A stretch of 9,676 bases of DNA. Origin: Bacillota bacterium (lineage in GTDB: Bacteria; Bacillota_E; Symbiobacteriia; Symbiobacteriales; Symbiobacteriaceae). Below, one piece after another: positions 1-6,728 of the stretch (positions within the stretch are counted from its first letter, which is position 1; each line of letters opens with the position of its first letter). The notes under the pieces were generated by a model that was given only the letters and a program-made list of their open reading frames with translations, was not told the DNA's origin and made no database searches. A program made the translations under genes and the position numbers. Location: positions 1 through 9,676 of the forward strand of contig QGVE01000109.1 in assembly GCA_003242675.1 (NCBI GenBank), given 5' to 3'.

Positions 1-22
1 GCGCACCGGCCTGCCGGCGCGC
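1..22 (-). terminator. Possible terminator hairpin after scfB, cut by window edge
   Basis: On the minus strand, 22 bp past the scfB stop codon, bases 22-14 can pair with 9-1 in a 9-bp stem with one G-U wobble and a CAGG loop. The position fits the end of the scfA-scfB transcript. Any T-tract would lie before base 1 and cannot be seen, so this may be only a GC-rich inverted repeat. Confidence 0.35.
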
Positions 23-44
23 CGCGCCTTACGGCAGAAGGTTC

Positions 45-1457
45 TCAGTCCGCAGCATCCATGAGCGCCTGCGCCTTCAGCCAGAGCCCCAACTCGATCC
101 GCTTCTTCGTCAGGGCGCAGCCGATGGGCTCGGGCTTGAAGATGTCGCCGGTGAGCAGATCGGCATTCGCGTGGCAGCCGCCGCTGCAGTAGTACCGAGC
201 CCAGCAGGTGGGGCAGGACTCCTTCGTGTAGATGTGACACGCGGCCAGGCGCTCCTGCAGCTCCCTCGCCACGACGCCCTCGGCCACGTTGCCCAGGCGG
301 AACCGCTCCCGCCCGACGAACTGGTGGCACGGGTAGAGGTCGCCTTCGGGCGTCACGGCCAGGTACTGCACGCCGGCCCCGCAGCCCTGCACCCGCCGGG
401 GCAGGCAGGGCCCGGTCTCCGCCTCCACGGCGAAGTGGTGGAACGTGGCGGGCCGCCCCTCCCGGCGCCGGCGGTCCAGCTCCAGGGCCAGCCGCTCGTA
501 CTCGGCGAAGAGCCGGGGCAGGTGCTCCTCCCGGAGCGCGTACGGCTCGTCGGGCGTGGCGACGACCGGCTCCAGCGAGAAGTGGGGCGCGCGCATGGCG
601 TCCATCATGTAGAGGGCATCTTCCGCGAAGTCCAGGTTGTCCGCGGTGTACGTGCCGCGGAGCACCGCGTAGGCCCCGCGGCCGGTCGCGCCCTGGGCCG
701 CGCCGTACTCCCACGCGGGCCGGCCGCCCGGCGCCCGCCGATCCAGCACCATGCGGATCGCCTGCTCCACCTTCCGGCTGGAGCCCGAGCGCTTGGCGTC
801 GTGCACCTCGGGCCGGCCGTCCAGGCTCAGGATCAGGCTGACCTGCTCCCGGTCCAGCTCGTCCAGGATCTCCGGCGTCAGCAACGTGGCGTTGGTGGTC
901 AGGGTGAACGTGAAGGTCTTGCCGGCCCGGCGCCCGGCCTCCCGGGCGTAGGCGATGGTCTCCCGCACCACCTTCCAGTTCAGCAGCGGCTCGCCGCCGA
1001 AGAAGTCGACCTCGCAGACGGGCCGCGCCCCGCTGAGCTGGATGAGCAGATCGACCGCCTGCCGGGCCACTTCAAACGGCATCAGCTTCGCCGGGCCGCC
1101 GTAGGTGCCGTCGGCGGCGAAGCAGTAGGTGCACTTCAGGTTGCAGGCGTGGGCCACGTTGAGGCAGATCGCCCGCAGCGGATCGCCCGGCTTCGGCATC
1201 ACGGGCTCCCAGTCGGGCGGCGGGGCGAACAGCAGGCCGTTCGCCCGGAGTTCGGCGATTTCCGCCATCGCCTCCTCCACCGCGCCCGCGCCGTGGCGCG
1301 CCCGCAGCCGCTCCAGCCCGGCCTCGTCGGGCCCCTCCGGACCGTGCTCCAGCAGGTCCCACACCACGTCGTCCACCAGGTGCAAGCTGCCGCTCTCCAC
1401 GTCGAGCACCAGCTTGGTGCCGTGTACTTCGAATCGGTGAATCTCCCCGTGCTGCAC
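45..1457 (-). CDS. scfB: SCIFF thioether maturase, radical SAM/SPASM protein (CteB-like)
   Basis: 470-aa radical SAM enzyme expected to modify the SCIFF peptide encoded just upstream, forming a sulfur-to-alpha-carbon thioether. Residues 1-80 look like the peptide-recognition (RRE-like) region and carry the LVLDVESGSLHLVDD pattern typical of SCIFF maturases. The radical SAM cluster motif is C105-x3-C109-x2-C112, and the SAM-binding FFGGEP motif is at 153-158. The C-terminal SPASM region supplies ligands for auxiliary iron-sulfur clusters: C351, C359, C377, C415, C418, C424, C428 and C447, with C407 as a further candidate. The start is GTG, with GGGAGGG six or seven bases upstream. A Gly/Ala-rich stretch at about residues 242-264 looks longer than in relatives I remember. 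The gene is 64 bp downstream of scfA and separated from it by a hairpin. Family assignment is very secure because the cognate peptide is adjacent; the exact crosslink is inferred from CteB. Confidence 0.95.
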   Translation of the reverse strand: MQHGEIHRFEVHGTKLVLDVESGSLHLVDDVVWDLLEHGPEGPDEAGLERLRARHGAGAVEEAMAEIAELRANGLLFAPPPDWEPVMPKPGDPLRAICLNVAHACNLKCTYCFAADGTYGGPAKLMPFEVARQAVDLLIQLSGARPVCEVDFFGGEPLLNWKVVRETIAYAREAGRRAGKTFTFTLTTNATLLTPEILDELDREQVSLILSLDGRPEVHDAKRSGSSRKVEQAIRMVLDRRAPGGRPAWEYGAAQGATGRGAYAVLRGTYTADNLDFAEDALYMMDAMRAPHFSLEPVVATPDEPYALREEHLPRLFAEYERLALELDRRRREGRPATFHHFAVEAETGPCLPRRVQGCGAGVQYLAVTPEGDLYPCHQFVGRERFRLGNVAEGVVARELQERLAACHIYTKESCPTCWARYYCSGGCHANADLLTGDIFKPEPIGCALTKKRIELGLWLKAQALMDAAD

Positions 1458-1492
1458 GTGCGTCCCTCCCAGTCGTCGGGATCCGAGGGAAA

Positions 1493-1515
1493 GGGCCGGG
1501 CGATCCGCCCGGCCC
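1493..1515 (-). terminator. Hairpin between scfA and scfB, possible partial terminator
   Basis: A perfect 9-bp GC stem (GGGCCGGGC pairing with GCCCGGCCC) with a 5-nt loop starts 6 nt past the scfA stop codon. On the minus strand it is followed by TTTCCC, a short and imperfect U-tract. This form suits a leaky terminator or a 3' stabiliser that leaves more peptide message than enzyme message, an arrangement common in RiPP operons. It is followed by scfB's own ribosome site and GTG start, so read-through would express the maturase. Confidence 0.55.
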
Positions 1516-1521
1516 CTCGCG

Positions 1522-1719
1522 CTAGCGCTTGGTCGCCTCGTGGATCCGAACCTGCTCAGCCGCAGGGCTCATCAGGCTGCTGACGGAGCAGACGATGTTG
1601 CCCACGGTGCAGGACGTCTTGCACGCCGACTGGCAGGAGACCGCGCAGTCCGTGCAGCCCGCGAACTGCACCGTCGTCTGAAGCCGCGGCGCAGACAGGG
1701 TGCGGATGTGCCTGGCCAA
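1522..1719 (-). CDS. scfA: SCIFF peptide precursor (six cysteines in forty-five)
   Basis: 65-aa ribosomal peptide precursor for the radical SAM enzyme encoded downstream. It opens with ARHIRTLSAP, matching the HIKTL leader of SCIFF peptides, followed by six cysteines at 22, 25, 29, 33, 37 and 44. The core QSACKTSCTVGN (30-41) is the family signature. By alignment with C. thermocellum CteA, where Cys32 is joined to Thr37, the predicted thioether here is Cys33 to Thr38. The start is TTG at 1719, chosen because GGAGGG lies 7 nt upstream; the in-frame TTG at 1734 overlaps that ribosome site and would put it inside the coding region. The stop is TAG. Unusual: about 21 residues follow the sixth cysteine (S45-R65, polar and basic at the end), whereas family members I recall end within a few residues. 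No exporter or dedicated protease is seen beside it. Confidence 0.93.
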   Translation of the reverse strand: MARHIRTLSAPRLQTTVQFAGCTDCAVSCQSACKTSCTVGNIVCSVSSLMSPAAEQVRIHEATKR

Positions 1720-1726
1720 GGGAAAA

Positions 1727-1732
1727 CCCTCC
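1727..1732 (-). promoter_or_regulatory. Ribosome binding site that sets the scfA TTG start
   Basis: GGAGGG on the minus strand ends 7 nt before the TTG at 1719, ideal spacing. Its first base also closes a 5-bp hairpin (CAATC with GATTG, 1746-1742 and 1736-1732). A second GGAGGGT copy lies at 1754-1748, 22 bp upstream, with no start codon at useful spacing. Confidence 0.75.
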
Positions 1733-1755
1733 AATCGCTAGGATTGCACCCTCCT

Positions 1756-1761
1756 AGTATA
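1756..1761 (-). promoter_or_regulatory. Possible -10 element of the scfA promoter
   Basis: TATACT on the minus strand matches the sigma-A -10 consensus at five of six bases and sits in a locally AT-richer patch. Transcription would begin near 1749, leaving a leader of about 30 nt with the ribosome site. At 16-18 bp upstream I see no TTGACA-like -35 (AACCGC, AAACCG or ACCGCT), so the promoter would be weak or need an activator, or this hexamer may be coincidental. Confidence 0.35.
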
Positions 1762-1785
1762 ACCTTTGCATGCTTAAAGCGGTTT

Positions 1786-1830
1786 AGTGCCATCGCGCCA
1801 TTCTCGAGTAGTACCAAAGTGCCAGGCGCC
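1786..1830. repeat. Tandem imperfect direct repeats upstream of scfA
   Basis: AGTGCCA-TC-GCGCC (1786-1799) and AGTGCCA-G-GCGCC (1818-1830) share 12 bases in the same order and are 32 bp apart, about three helical turns. They lie upstream of the possible -10 at 1761-1756, at roughly -37 to -80 from the inferred start. This is where an activator or other regulator could bind twice on one DNA face. They sit in the 242-bp gap 1720-1961. The rest of that gap holds a 7-bp stem (TCCTGGC, 1860-1866, with GCCAGGA, 1882-1888) without a T-tract. I see no gene there and no clear pepF terminator. Confidence 0.35.
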
Positions 1831-1961
1831 CGCGGGCCGCCACCGTACCATCCCCGGATTCCTGGCTGCCCTGCCCGCTGCGCCAGGACGGCTTCGCCCC
1901 GGGCCGGCCACCTCCGCCCGGACCGCGCGCCGCTCCGCGCATGGGCGCTCCGCAAATCCCG

Positions 1962-3755
1962 TCAGAACGACGCCTCCAGCTCGTCGATCAGCGCGCCCAC
2001 GTAGGCGACCGCCTTGCGAATCGGATCGGGCTTGGTCATGTCCACCCCGGCCCGGGCCATGAGCTCCAGCGGCGGCAGGCTGCCGCCCAGCTTCAGCACC
2101 TCCAACCACTGCTCCGCGGCCGGCTGCCCCTCCTCCTTGATCCGCTGCGCCACCGCGGTGCCGCAGGTCAGCCCTGCGGAGTAGGTGTAGGAGTAGAGCC
2201 CCATGTAGTAGTGGGGCTGGCGCATCCAGGTGAGCCGGGCGCCCTCGTCGATGACGACCTCGCCGCCCCAGAACTCCTCGAGGATGGCGCCCTTGGTCTC
2301 CGACAGCAGCTGCGCCGTGATCGGGACGCCCTTCTCGGCCTGGGCGTAGATGCGCCGCTGCAGCTCCGCCTCCAGCAGGTGGCGGACGAAGTTGTGGTGG
2401 TACGTCATGAGGAGCTGCGTGATGACCCAGCGCCGCATCCGCTTGTCGTCCGTGTTCTTCAGGATGTGGTCCGCCAGCAGCACCTCGTTCATGGTGGACG
2501 GGGCCTCCACGAAGAACAGGGTCGGCTCGGCGTTGAGCAGGCGCTGGTGCCGGTTGGCGAGCTCGAAGTGGCCCGCGTGGCCCAGCTCGTGCGCCAGGGT
2601 GAACACCGAGCGCATGTTGCCGGTGAACGTCAGCAGGATGTAGGAGTGCGCCCCGTAAGGCGACGTGCAGAAGGCCCCTGCCTGCTTGCCGACGCAGTCC
2701 GCCCAGTCGATCCAGCGCTCCCGGAAGGCGCGCTCGACGATCTCCCGGTACTCCGGCCCCAGCACGCTCAGGGCGTCCACGAGCAGCTGGCGGGCCTCCT
2801 CGATCGTGACCTTCGGGTTGTACTCCGGATCCAGCGGCGCCTCGATGTCGCAGTACCGCATCTCGTCCAGCCCGAGCACCCGCTTGCGCAGCCGGGCGTA
2901 GCGGCGCATGTGCGGGGCCAGCTCGGCCTGGATGATGTCCAGCAGGTTGTGGTAGACGGCGGGGTCGATCCGGTGCGGCGCCAGCAGCATGTGCGTCGCC
3001 GACTCGTAGCCCCGCAGCCGGGCCAGGACGACGTTCTTCTTCACCTCGGTGGCGAAGGTGGCGGCGAAGGTGTTCTGGTAGGCCTTCAGGCCGCGGGTGA
3101 AGGAGTCGAAGGCCGCCCGCCGCACCGCGGTGTCCGCGGAGAGCTCCAGCTCCTCCTCGTACAGGGCGAACGACACCGGGAGGGTGCGGCCGTCGGGCGC
3201 CGTGATCGGCTCGAAGGTCATGTCGGCGGCGCGGGCGCGCTCGTAGATCGTGTACGGGGCCTCCATGACCTCGACCAGGGCCGACAGCGCCTTCTCCGTC
3301 TCCGGGTGCAGCTTGTAGGGCCGCTCGATCAGGATCTGCTCCAGCGCGGGGCGGTAGGCGGCAAGCTCCGGGTCGGCCGCCATCCACTCCTCCACCTGGC
3401 CCTCGGGGAGCGCGAGGATCTCCGACTTGAGGAAGGCCGTCGCGGCCATGAACTGGGCCCTGAGCGCATGGGCCGTTTCCGCCAATGCCTGGTTCTCCGG
3501 GTCCGAGCCGTCGCCGGTCAAGAGCAGCATGGCGTAGGTCCCCCAGCGGTCCAGCCGGGCGACCAGGGCCTCGAACGCCTTCAATGCCGCGGCCAGCGTC
3601 GCCGCGCCTTCGGCCAGGCGGCCCTGGTACTGGGTGACGGTGGGCAGATCGGCCTCGATCGCCTGGCGTTCAGCCTCCCAGGCTGCGCGCGAGGGGAACA
3701 GATCCTCCAGGTTCCAGGTCTGCTCCACGGGAACCTCGTTTCGGCGGGGTCGCAT
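1962..3755 (-). CDS. pepF: Oligoendopeptidase F, M3 family zinc metallopeptidase
   Basis: 597-aa cytoplasmic zinc endopeptidase that cuts short peptides, of the M3 thimet-oligopeptidase/PepF family. The zinc site is H389-E390-L391-G392-H393 (HELGH), with E417 in VEAPS as the likely third ligand. The substrate-binding and transition-state segment with H515, Y516 and Y517, followed by YSYTYSAG, lies near 515-528. No signal peptide or membrane segment is apparent. Length is typical for PepF, which is about 600 aa. I chose the ATG at 3755 because GGAAGGAG lies 9 nt upstream and the family N-terminus (TWNLEDLFPS) begins at residue 13. The open frame extends 48 codons further upstream to 3899, but that part reads as arginine-rich non-family sequence and overlaps a hairpin. 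The gene follows rel after 168 bp with a terminator-like stem, so it probably has separate control. A role in handling SCIFF peptides is possible only by proximity. Confidence 0.93.
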   Translation of the reverse strand: MRPRRNEVPVEQTWNLEDLFPSRAAWEAERQAIEADLPTVTQYQGRLAEGAATLAAALKAFEALVARLDRWGTYAMLLLTGDGSDPENQALAETAHALRAQFMAATAFLKSEILALPEGQVEEWMAADPELAAYRPALEQILIERPYKLHPETEKALSALVEVMEAPYTIYERARAADMTFEPITAPDGRTLPVSFALYEEELELSADTAVRRAAFDSFTRGLKAYQNTFAATFATEVKKNVVLARLRGYESATHMLLAPHRIDPAVYHNLLDIIQAELAPHMRRYARLRKRVLGLDEMRYCDIEAPLDPEYNPKVTIEEARQLLVDALSVLGPEYREIVERAFRERWIDWADCVGKQAGAFCTSPYGAHSYILLTFTGNMRSVFTLAHELGHAGHFELANRHQRLLNAEPTLFFVEAPSTMNEVLLADHILKNTDDKRMRRWVITQLLMTYHHNFVRHLLEAELQRRIYAQAEKGVPITAQLLSETKGAILEEFWGGEVVIDEGARLTWMRQPHYYMGLYSYTYSAGLTCGTAVAQRIKEEGQPAAEQWLEVLKLGGSLPPLELMARAGVDMTKPDPIRKAVAYVGALIDELEASF

Positions 3756-3780
3756 GGGGCATTGCTCCTTCCTGCATTCG

Positions 3781-3794
3781 GATTCCGTGGAATC
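3781..3794. repeat. Small palindrome upstream of the pepF ribosome site
   Basis: GATTCC-GT-GGAATC is a perfect 6-bp inverted repeat 8 bp upstream (minus-strand sense) of the GGAAGGAG site of pepF. It is AT-richer than its surroundings and could be an operator half-site pair. I found no convincing -10/-35 pair around it, so function is a guess. Confidence 0.3.
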
Positions 3795-3828
3795 TGTATT
3801 CGACGGCCAGCGGGGGCACCACCTCCCT

Positions 3829-3867
3829 CCGGCGGATGCCGCCGAGCGGCGCCGCCACACCCGCCGG
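3829..3867 (-). other. GC-rich structured leader segment before pepF
   Basis: On the minus strand CCGGCGG (3867-3861) can pair with CCGCCGG (3835-3829), enclosing an inner 5-bp hairpin (GCCGC, 3850-3846, with GCGGC, 3842-3838). It lies between the rel terminator-like hairpin and pepF. It matches no riboswitch class I can name, and may simply reflect high GC content. Confidence 0.25.
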
Positions 3868-3869
3868 CG

Positions 3870-3910
3870 AAAAGCAGCGGGCAGCCGGCGGTCCCTCACC
3901 GCCAGCTGCC
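3870..3910 (-). terminator. Terminator-like hairpin after rel
   Basis: Starting 13 nt past the rel stop codon on the minus strand, bases 3910-3898 pair with 3892-3880 in a 13-bp stem with one G-U wobble and a 5-nt GAGGG loop. TTTT follows six bases later (3873-3870). The stem is very stable but the T-tract is short and displaced, so termination may be partial. Confidence 0.6.
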
Positions 3911-3923
3911 CTCCGCGGAACCC

Positions 3924-6125
3924 TCATTTTGCGGCGCTGGCCGCCTTGGCCCGCCTGCGCACCACGCGCTCCACGTGCAGGACGTCGCGGACCTTGCCGA
4001 TCTTGTTGAGCACGTGCTGCAGCTGCTGGGCGTCCTTGATCTCCAGCACCAGGTCGAGCGTGGCGATCTTCGACTTGTTGGTCCGGCTGGACGTGGAGAG
4101 CATGTTGATCCGGGCGTCGGCGATGATCGACACCACGTCCGCCAAGAGCCCGGCGCGGTCCAGCGCGGTGATCTGCACCTCCACCGGGCTGGAGGTCTGG
4201 TAGTTCTCCTCCCACGAGACCTCGATCAGCCGGTCGGGGTCCTTGGCCAGGTCCTCGATGTTGGGACAGTCGATCCGGTGCACCGTGACCCCGCGGCCGC
4301 GGGTGACGTAGCCGATGATCGGGTCGCCGGGGACCGGCATGCAGCACCGGGAGAGCCGCACCACCAGGTTGGACACGCCCTTGACGCGGATGCCGTTGGA
4401 GGGCTTGCCGAAGCCGGACCAATCCTTCTTCTCGATCTCGACGGGCGCGGGCGGCTCCTGGGCGCGCCGCTCCTTCTCGTACATCTCCCGGAGCCGGGAG
4501 ACGACGGAGCTGGCGCTCAGCGAGCCGATGCCGATGGCCACGTACAGGTCGTCGACGTCCTTGACGCTGACCCGCCGGCAGACCTCCGCCAGCCACTCGT
4601 CCCGCATCAGCTCGTGCGGCTCGATGCCGGTCTTCTGCACCTCGGCCTTCAGCATCTCCTTGCCCCGGGCGAGGTTCTCCTCCCGGCGCTCGCGCTTGAA
4701 GAACTGGCGGATCTTGTTCTTGGCCGAGGCGGTCTTGACGATCTTCAGCCAGTCGATGGAGGGACCCGGCGACTGCTTGGAAGTCAAAATCTCCACCACA
4801 TCGCCGTTCTTCAGCTTCGTGTCCAGCGGCGCGATCTTGCCGTTCACCTTGGCCCCGACGCAGTGGTAGCCGATATCCGAGTGCACGGCGAAGGCGAAAT
4901 CCAGCGGCGAAGCGCCGGCCGGCAGGCTGAAGACGTGCCCCTTCGGCGAGAACACGAAGACCTGGTCGGAGAAGATGTCGACCTTGACCGACTCGACGAA
5001 CTCCTTGGCGTCGCGGATCTCCTGATGCCACTCCAGGAGCGACCGCAGCCACTGCAGCTTCTTGTCGAACTCCTTGTCGGTCTTGCCTTCCTTGTACGAC
5101 CAGTGGGCCGCGACGCCGAACTCGGCGGTGCGGTGCATCTCGCGCGTGCGGATCTGGATCTCGAACGGCTCGCCGTGCGGCCCGATCACCGTCGTGTGCA
5201 GCGACTGGTACATGTTGGGCTTCGGCGTCGCGATGTAGTCCTTGAACCGGAGCGGCAGGGGTTTCCAGTGGCTGTGGATGATGCCCAGCACGGCGTAGCA
5301 GTCCTTGACCTCCTCCACGATCACCCGGATCGCGATGAGGTCGTAGATCTGCGAGATGTCCTTGCCCTGCCGGTACATCTTCTTGTAGATGGAGTAGAAG
5401 TGCTTCGGGCGGCCGGAGATCTCGGCGTGAATCCCCTCTTTCTCCAGCACCTCCCGCAGCTGGTTCATCAGGTCCTGCGTGATCGCCATCCGCTCCTGCC
5501 GCTTGCGCGCAACCAGGTACGCCATCTCCTGGTAGCGATCGGGCTCCAGGATGCGGAAGGCGAGGTCTTCCAGCTCCCACTTGATCTCGCTGAGACCCAG
5601 CCGGTGGGCCAGCGGCGCGTAGATGTCCATCGTCTCCTGCGCGATGCGCACCTGGGCCTCGGACGGCTGGTGTTTGAGCGTGCGCATGTTGTGCAGCCGG
5701 TCCGCCAGCTTGATCAGGATCACGCGCAGGTCCCTGGCCATCGCCAGGAACATCTTGCGCAGGTTCTCCACCTGCGCCTCGTCCCGCGAGGTGAACTGGA
5801 GGCGGTCCAGTTTGGAGACCCCGTCCACCAGGTTGGCGATCTCCTTGCCGAACCGCTCTTCCAGCTCCTCGTATTTCACGCCGCAGTCCTCGAGCACGTC
5901 GTGCAGGAGGGCCGCCGCGATGGACTCCTCGTCCAGCTCCAGCGAGGCCACGATCTCGGCCACGGCGATCGGGTGGGTGATGTAGGGCTCCCCCGACCGG
6001 CGGCACTGGCCTTCATGCGCCTTTTTGGCAAACTCGAAGGCGTTCTGAATCAGGGCGACATCCGCGGTCGGATGGTACGAGCGCACCTTGTCGATGAGCG
6101 GTTGGATGTCGATCACGGCTGTCAC
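3924..6125 (-). CDS. rel: Bifunctional (p)ppGpp synthetase/hydrolase Rel
   Basis: 733-aa long RelA/SpoT homolog that makes and destroys the alarmone (p)ppGpp from GTP or GDP and ATP. Domains in order: HD hydrolase (about 25-180) with H51, H75-D76 (HDVLED) and D142 intact; synthetase (about 235-345) with D262 in YDLIAIR and E322 in FEIQIRT; TGS (about 384-448); a zinc-finger-like segment with C594-C595; and a C-terminal ACT domain (about 650-733). The RFKD motif at 293-296 is the RXKD form of bifunctional enzymes, where monofunctional RelA has EXDD. The intact HD residues agree, so both activities are expected. The start is GTG at 6125, with a GGGAG site 6 nt upstream; a second GTG at 6116 is an alternative. 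It follows apt after 27 bp, probably on the same transcript, and ends just before a strong hairpin. In many Firmicutes dtd follows rel; here pepF does. Confidence 0.97.
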   Translation of the reverse strand: MTAVIDIQPLIDKVRSYHPTADVALIQNAFEFAKKAHEGQCRRSGEPYITHPIAVAEIVASLELDEESIAAALLHDVLEDCGVKYEELEERFGKEIANLVDGVSKLDRLQFTSRDEAQVENLRKMFLAMARDLRVILIKLADRLHNMRTLKHQPSEAQVRIAQETMDIYAPLAHRLGLSEIKWELEDLAFRILEPDRYQEMAYLVARKRQERMAITQDLMNQLREVLEKEGIHAEISGRPKHFYSIYKKMYRQGKDISQIYDLIAIRVIVEEVKDCYAVLGIIHSHWKPLPLRFKDYIATPKPNMYQSLHTTVIGPHGEPFEIQIRTREMHRTAEFGVAAHWSYKEGKTDKEFDKKLQWLRSLLEWHQEIRDAKEFVESVKVDIFSDQVFVFSPKGHVFSLPAGASPLDFAFAVHSDIGYHCVGAKVNGKIAPLDTKLKNGDVVEILTSKQSPGPSIDWLKIVKTASAKNKIRQFFKRERREENLARGKEMLKAEVQKTGIEPHELMRDEWLAEVCRRVSVKDVDDLYVAIGIGSLSASSVVSRLREMYEKERRAQEPPAPVEIEKKDWSGFGKPSNGIRVKGVSNLVVRLSRCCMPVPGDPIIGYVTRGRGVTVHRIDCPNIEDLAKDPDRLIEVSWEENYQTSSPVEVQITALDRAGLLADVVSIIADARINMLSTSSRTNKSKIATLDLVLEIKDAQQLQHVLNKIGKVRDVLHVERVVRRRAKAASAAK

Positions 6126-6152
6126 CCCCCTCTCCCGCCTGTCGGCTGAACC

Positions 6153-6665
6153 TCAGAACTGGACCAGCGAAACCACTTCGTAGCCTTCCAGCCGCTTCCG
6201 GCCCCCGAGCTCCGTCAGCTCGATCAGGACCGCGACGCCGACCACGTTGGCGCCCAGCGACTCCACCAGGTCAATGGTGGCCTTCAGCGTGCCGCCCGTC
6301 GCCAGCAGGTCGTCGACCACCAGCACCTTCTGTCCCGGCTGGAAGGCGTCTTCGTGTACCTCCAGCCTATCCTCGCCGTACTCCAATTGATACGAGATGC
6401 TGCGCGTCTTCCACGGCAGCTTGCCGGGCTTGCGGATGGGCACGAACCCGGCGCGCAGCCGGTACGCCAGGGCGGAGGCGAAAATGTAGCCCCGGGCCTC
6501 GGGACCCGTCACCATTTCGATGCCCAACGGCTCGAAGCGGGCCGCCATGGTCTCAATCGCGGCGTGGAACGCCTCGCCGTCCTTCAGCAGCGTCGTGATG
6601 TCCTTGAACGAGATCCCGGGCTTGGGGAAATCTTCCACCGTGCGGATCTTCGACCGAAAATCCAT
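6153..6665 (-). CDS. apt: Adenine phosphoribosyltransferase
   Basis: 170-aa cytoplasmic purine salvage enzyme converting adenine and PRPP to AMP and pyrophosphate. The PRPP-binding motif [13 protein letters not shown] is at 114-126. The adenine-side [10 protein letters not shown] segment is at 54-63, and the flexible hood loop ([10 protein letters not shown]) is at 78-87. Length is typical of bacterial Apt. I prefer the ATG at 6665; the TTG one codon upstream (6668) also has acceptable spacing from the AAGGGGG ribosome site, so the protein could be 171 aa. A near-consensus promoter lies immediately upstream and rel follows 27 bp downstream, so apt-rel forms the core of one transcript. This is the usual Firmicutes recJ-apt-rel order. 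Confidence 0.97.
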   Translation of the reverse strand: MDFRSKIRTVEDFPKPGISFKDITTLLKDGEAFHAAIETMAARFEPLGIEMVTGPEARGYIFASALAYRLRAGFVPIRKPGKLPWKTRSISYQLEYGEDRLEVHEDAFQPGQKVLVVDDLLATGGTLKATIDLVESLGANVVGVAVLIELTELGGRKRLEGYEVVSLVQF

Positions 6666-6689
6666 CAAATTTGGCCCCCTTATACCTCA

Positions 6690-6718
6690 ATTATATTGGC
6701 TGGTTCGCCGTCGTCCAA
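6690..6718 (-). promoter_or_regulatory. Sigma-A promoter for apt-rel
   Basis: TTGGAC (-35, 6718-6713), exactly 17 bp spacing, then a perfect TATAAT (-10, 6695-6690) on the minus strand. Both lie in the 63-bp gap between the recJ stop and the apt start. Transcription should start at about 6683, giving a leader of roughly 18 nt that contains the AAGGGGG ribosome site. In such GC-rich DNA a match this good is unlikely by chance. It lets apt-rel be expressed independently of recJ. Confidence 0.85.
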
Positions 6719-6728
6719 CATTTCCGCA

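Noticed and set aside
2..64. Possible end of a converging plus-strand gene (20 codons then TGA)
   Set aside because: Too short to judge, overlaps the scfB 3' end, and has no family signal.
171..1583. 470-codon open frame on the plus strand
   Set aside because: Antisense to scfB, which has all radical SAM and SPASM ligands.
1962..3755. PepF as the dedicated SCIFF leader peptidase
   Set aside because: PepF is a general cytoplasmic oligopeptidase and only proximity links it to scfA; a 242-bp gap with a separate possible promoter lies between them.
3756..3899. 48-codon N-terminal extension of pepF
   Set aside because: Reads as arginine-rich non-family sequence and covers a hairpin; the ATG at 3755 has a well-spaced ribosome site.
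3913..3923. T-box-like GGGTTCCGCGG after rel on the minus strand
   Set aside because: It resembles the T-box antiterminator sequence GGGTGGNACCGCGG but lacks the central bases. No specifier stem or tRNA-synthetase gene is nearby.
1941..6149. 1402-codon open frame on the plus strand
   Set aside because: It lies exactly antisense to pepF and rel, both with clear motifs. Its translation is low-complexity (L, V, R, D, H, G) with no family pattern, as expected opposite GC-rich codons.
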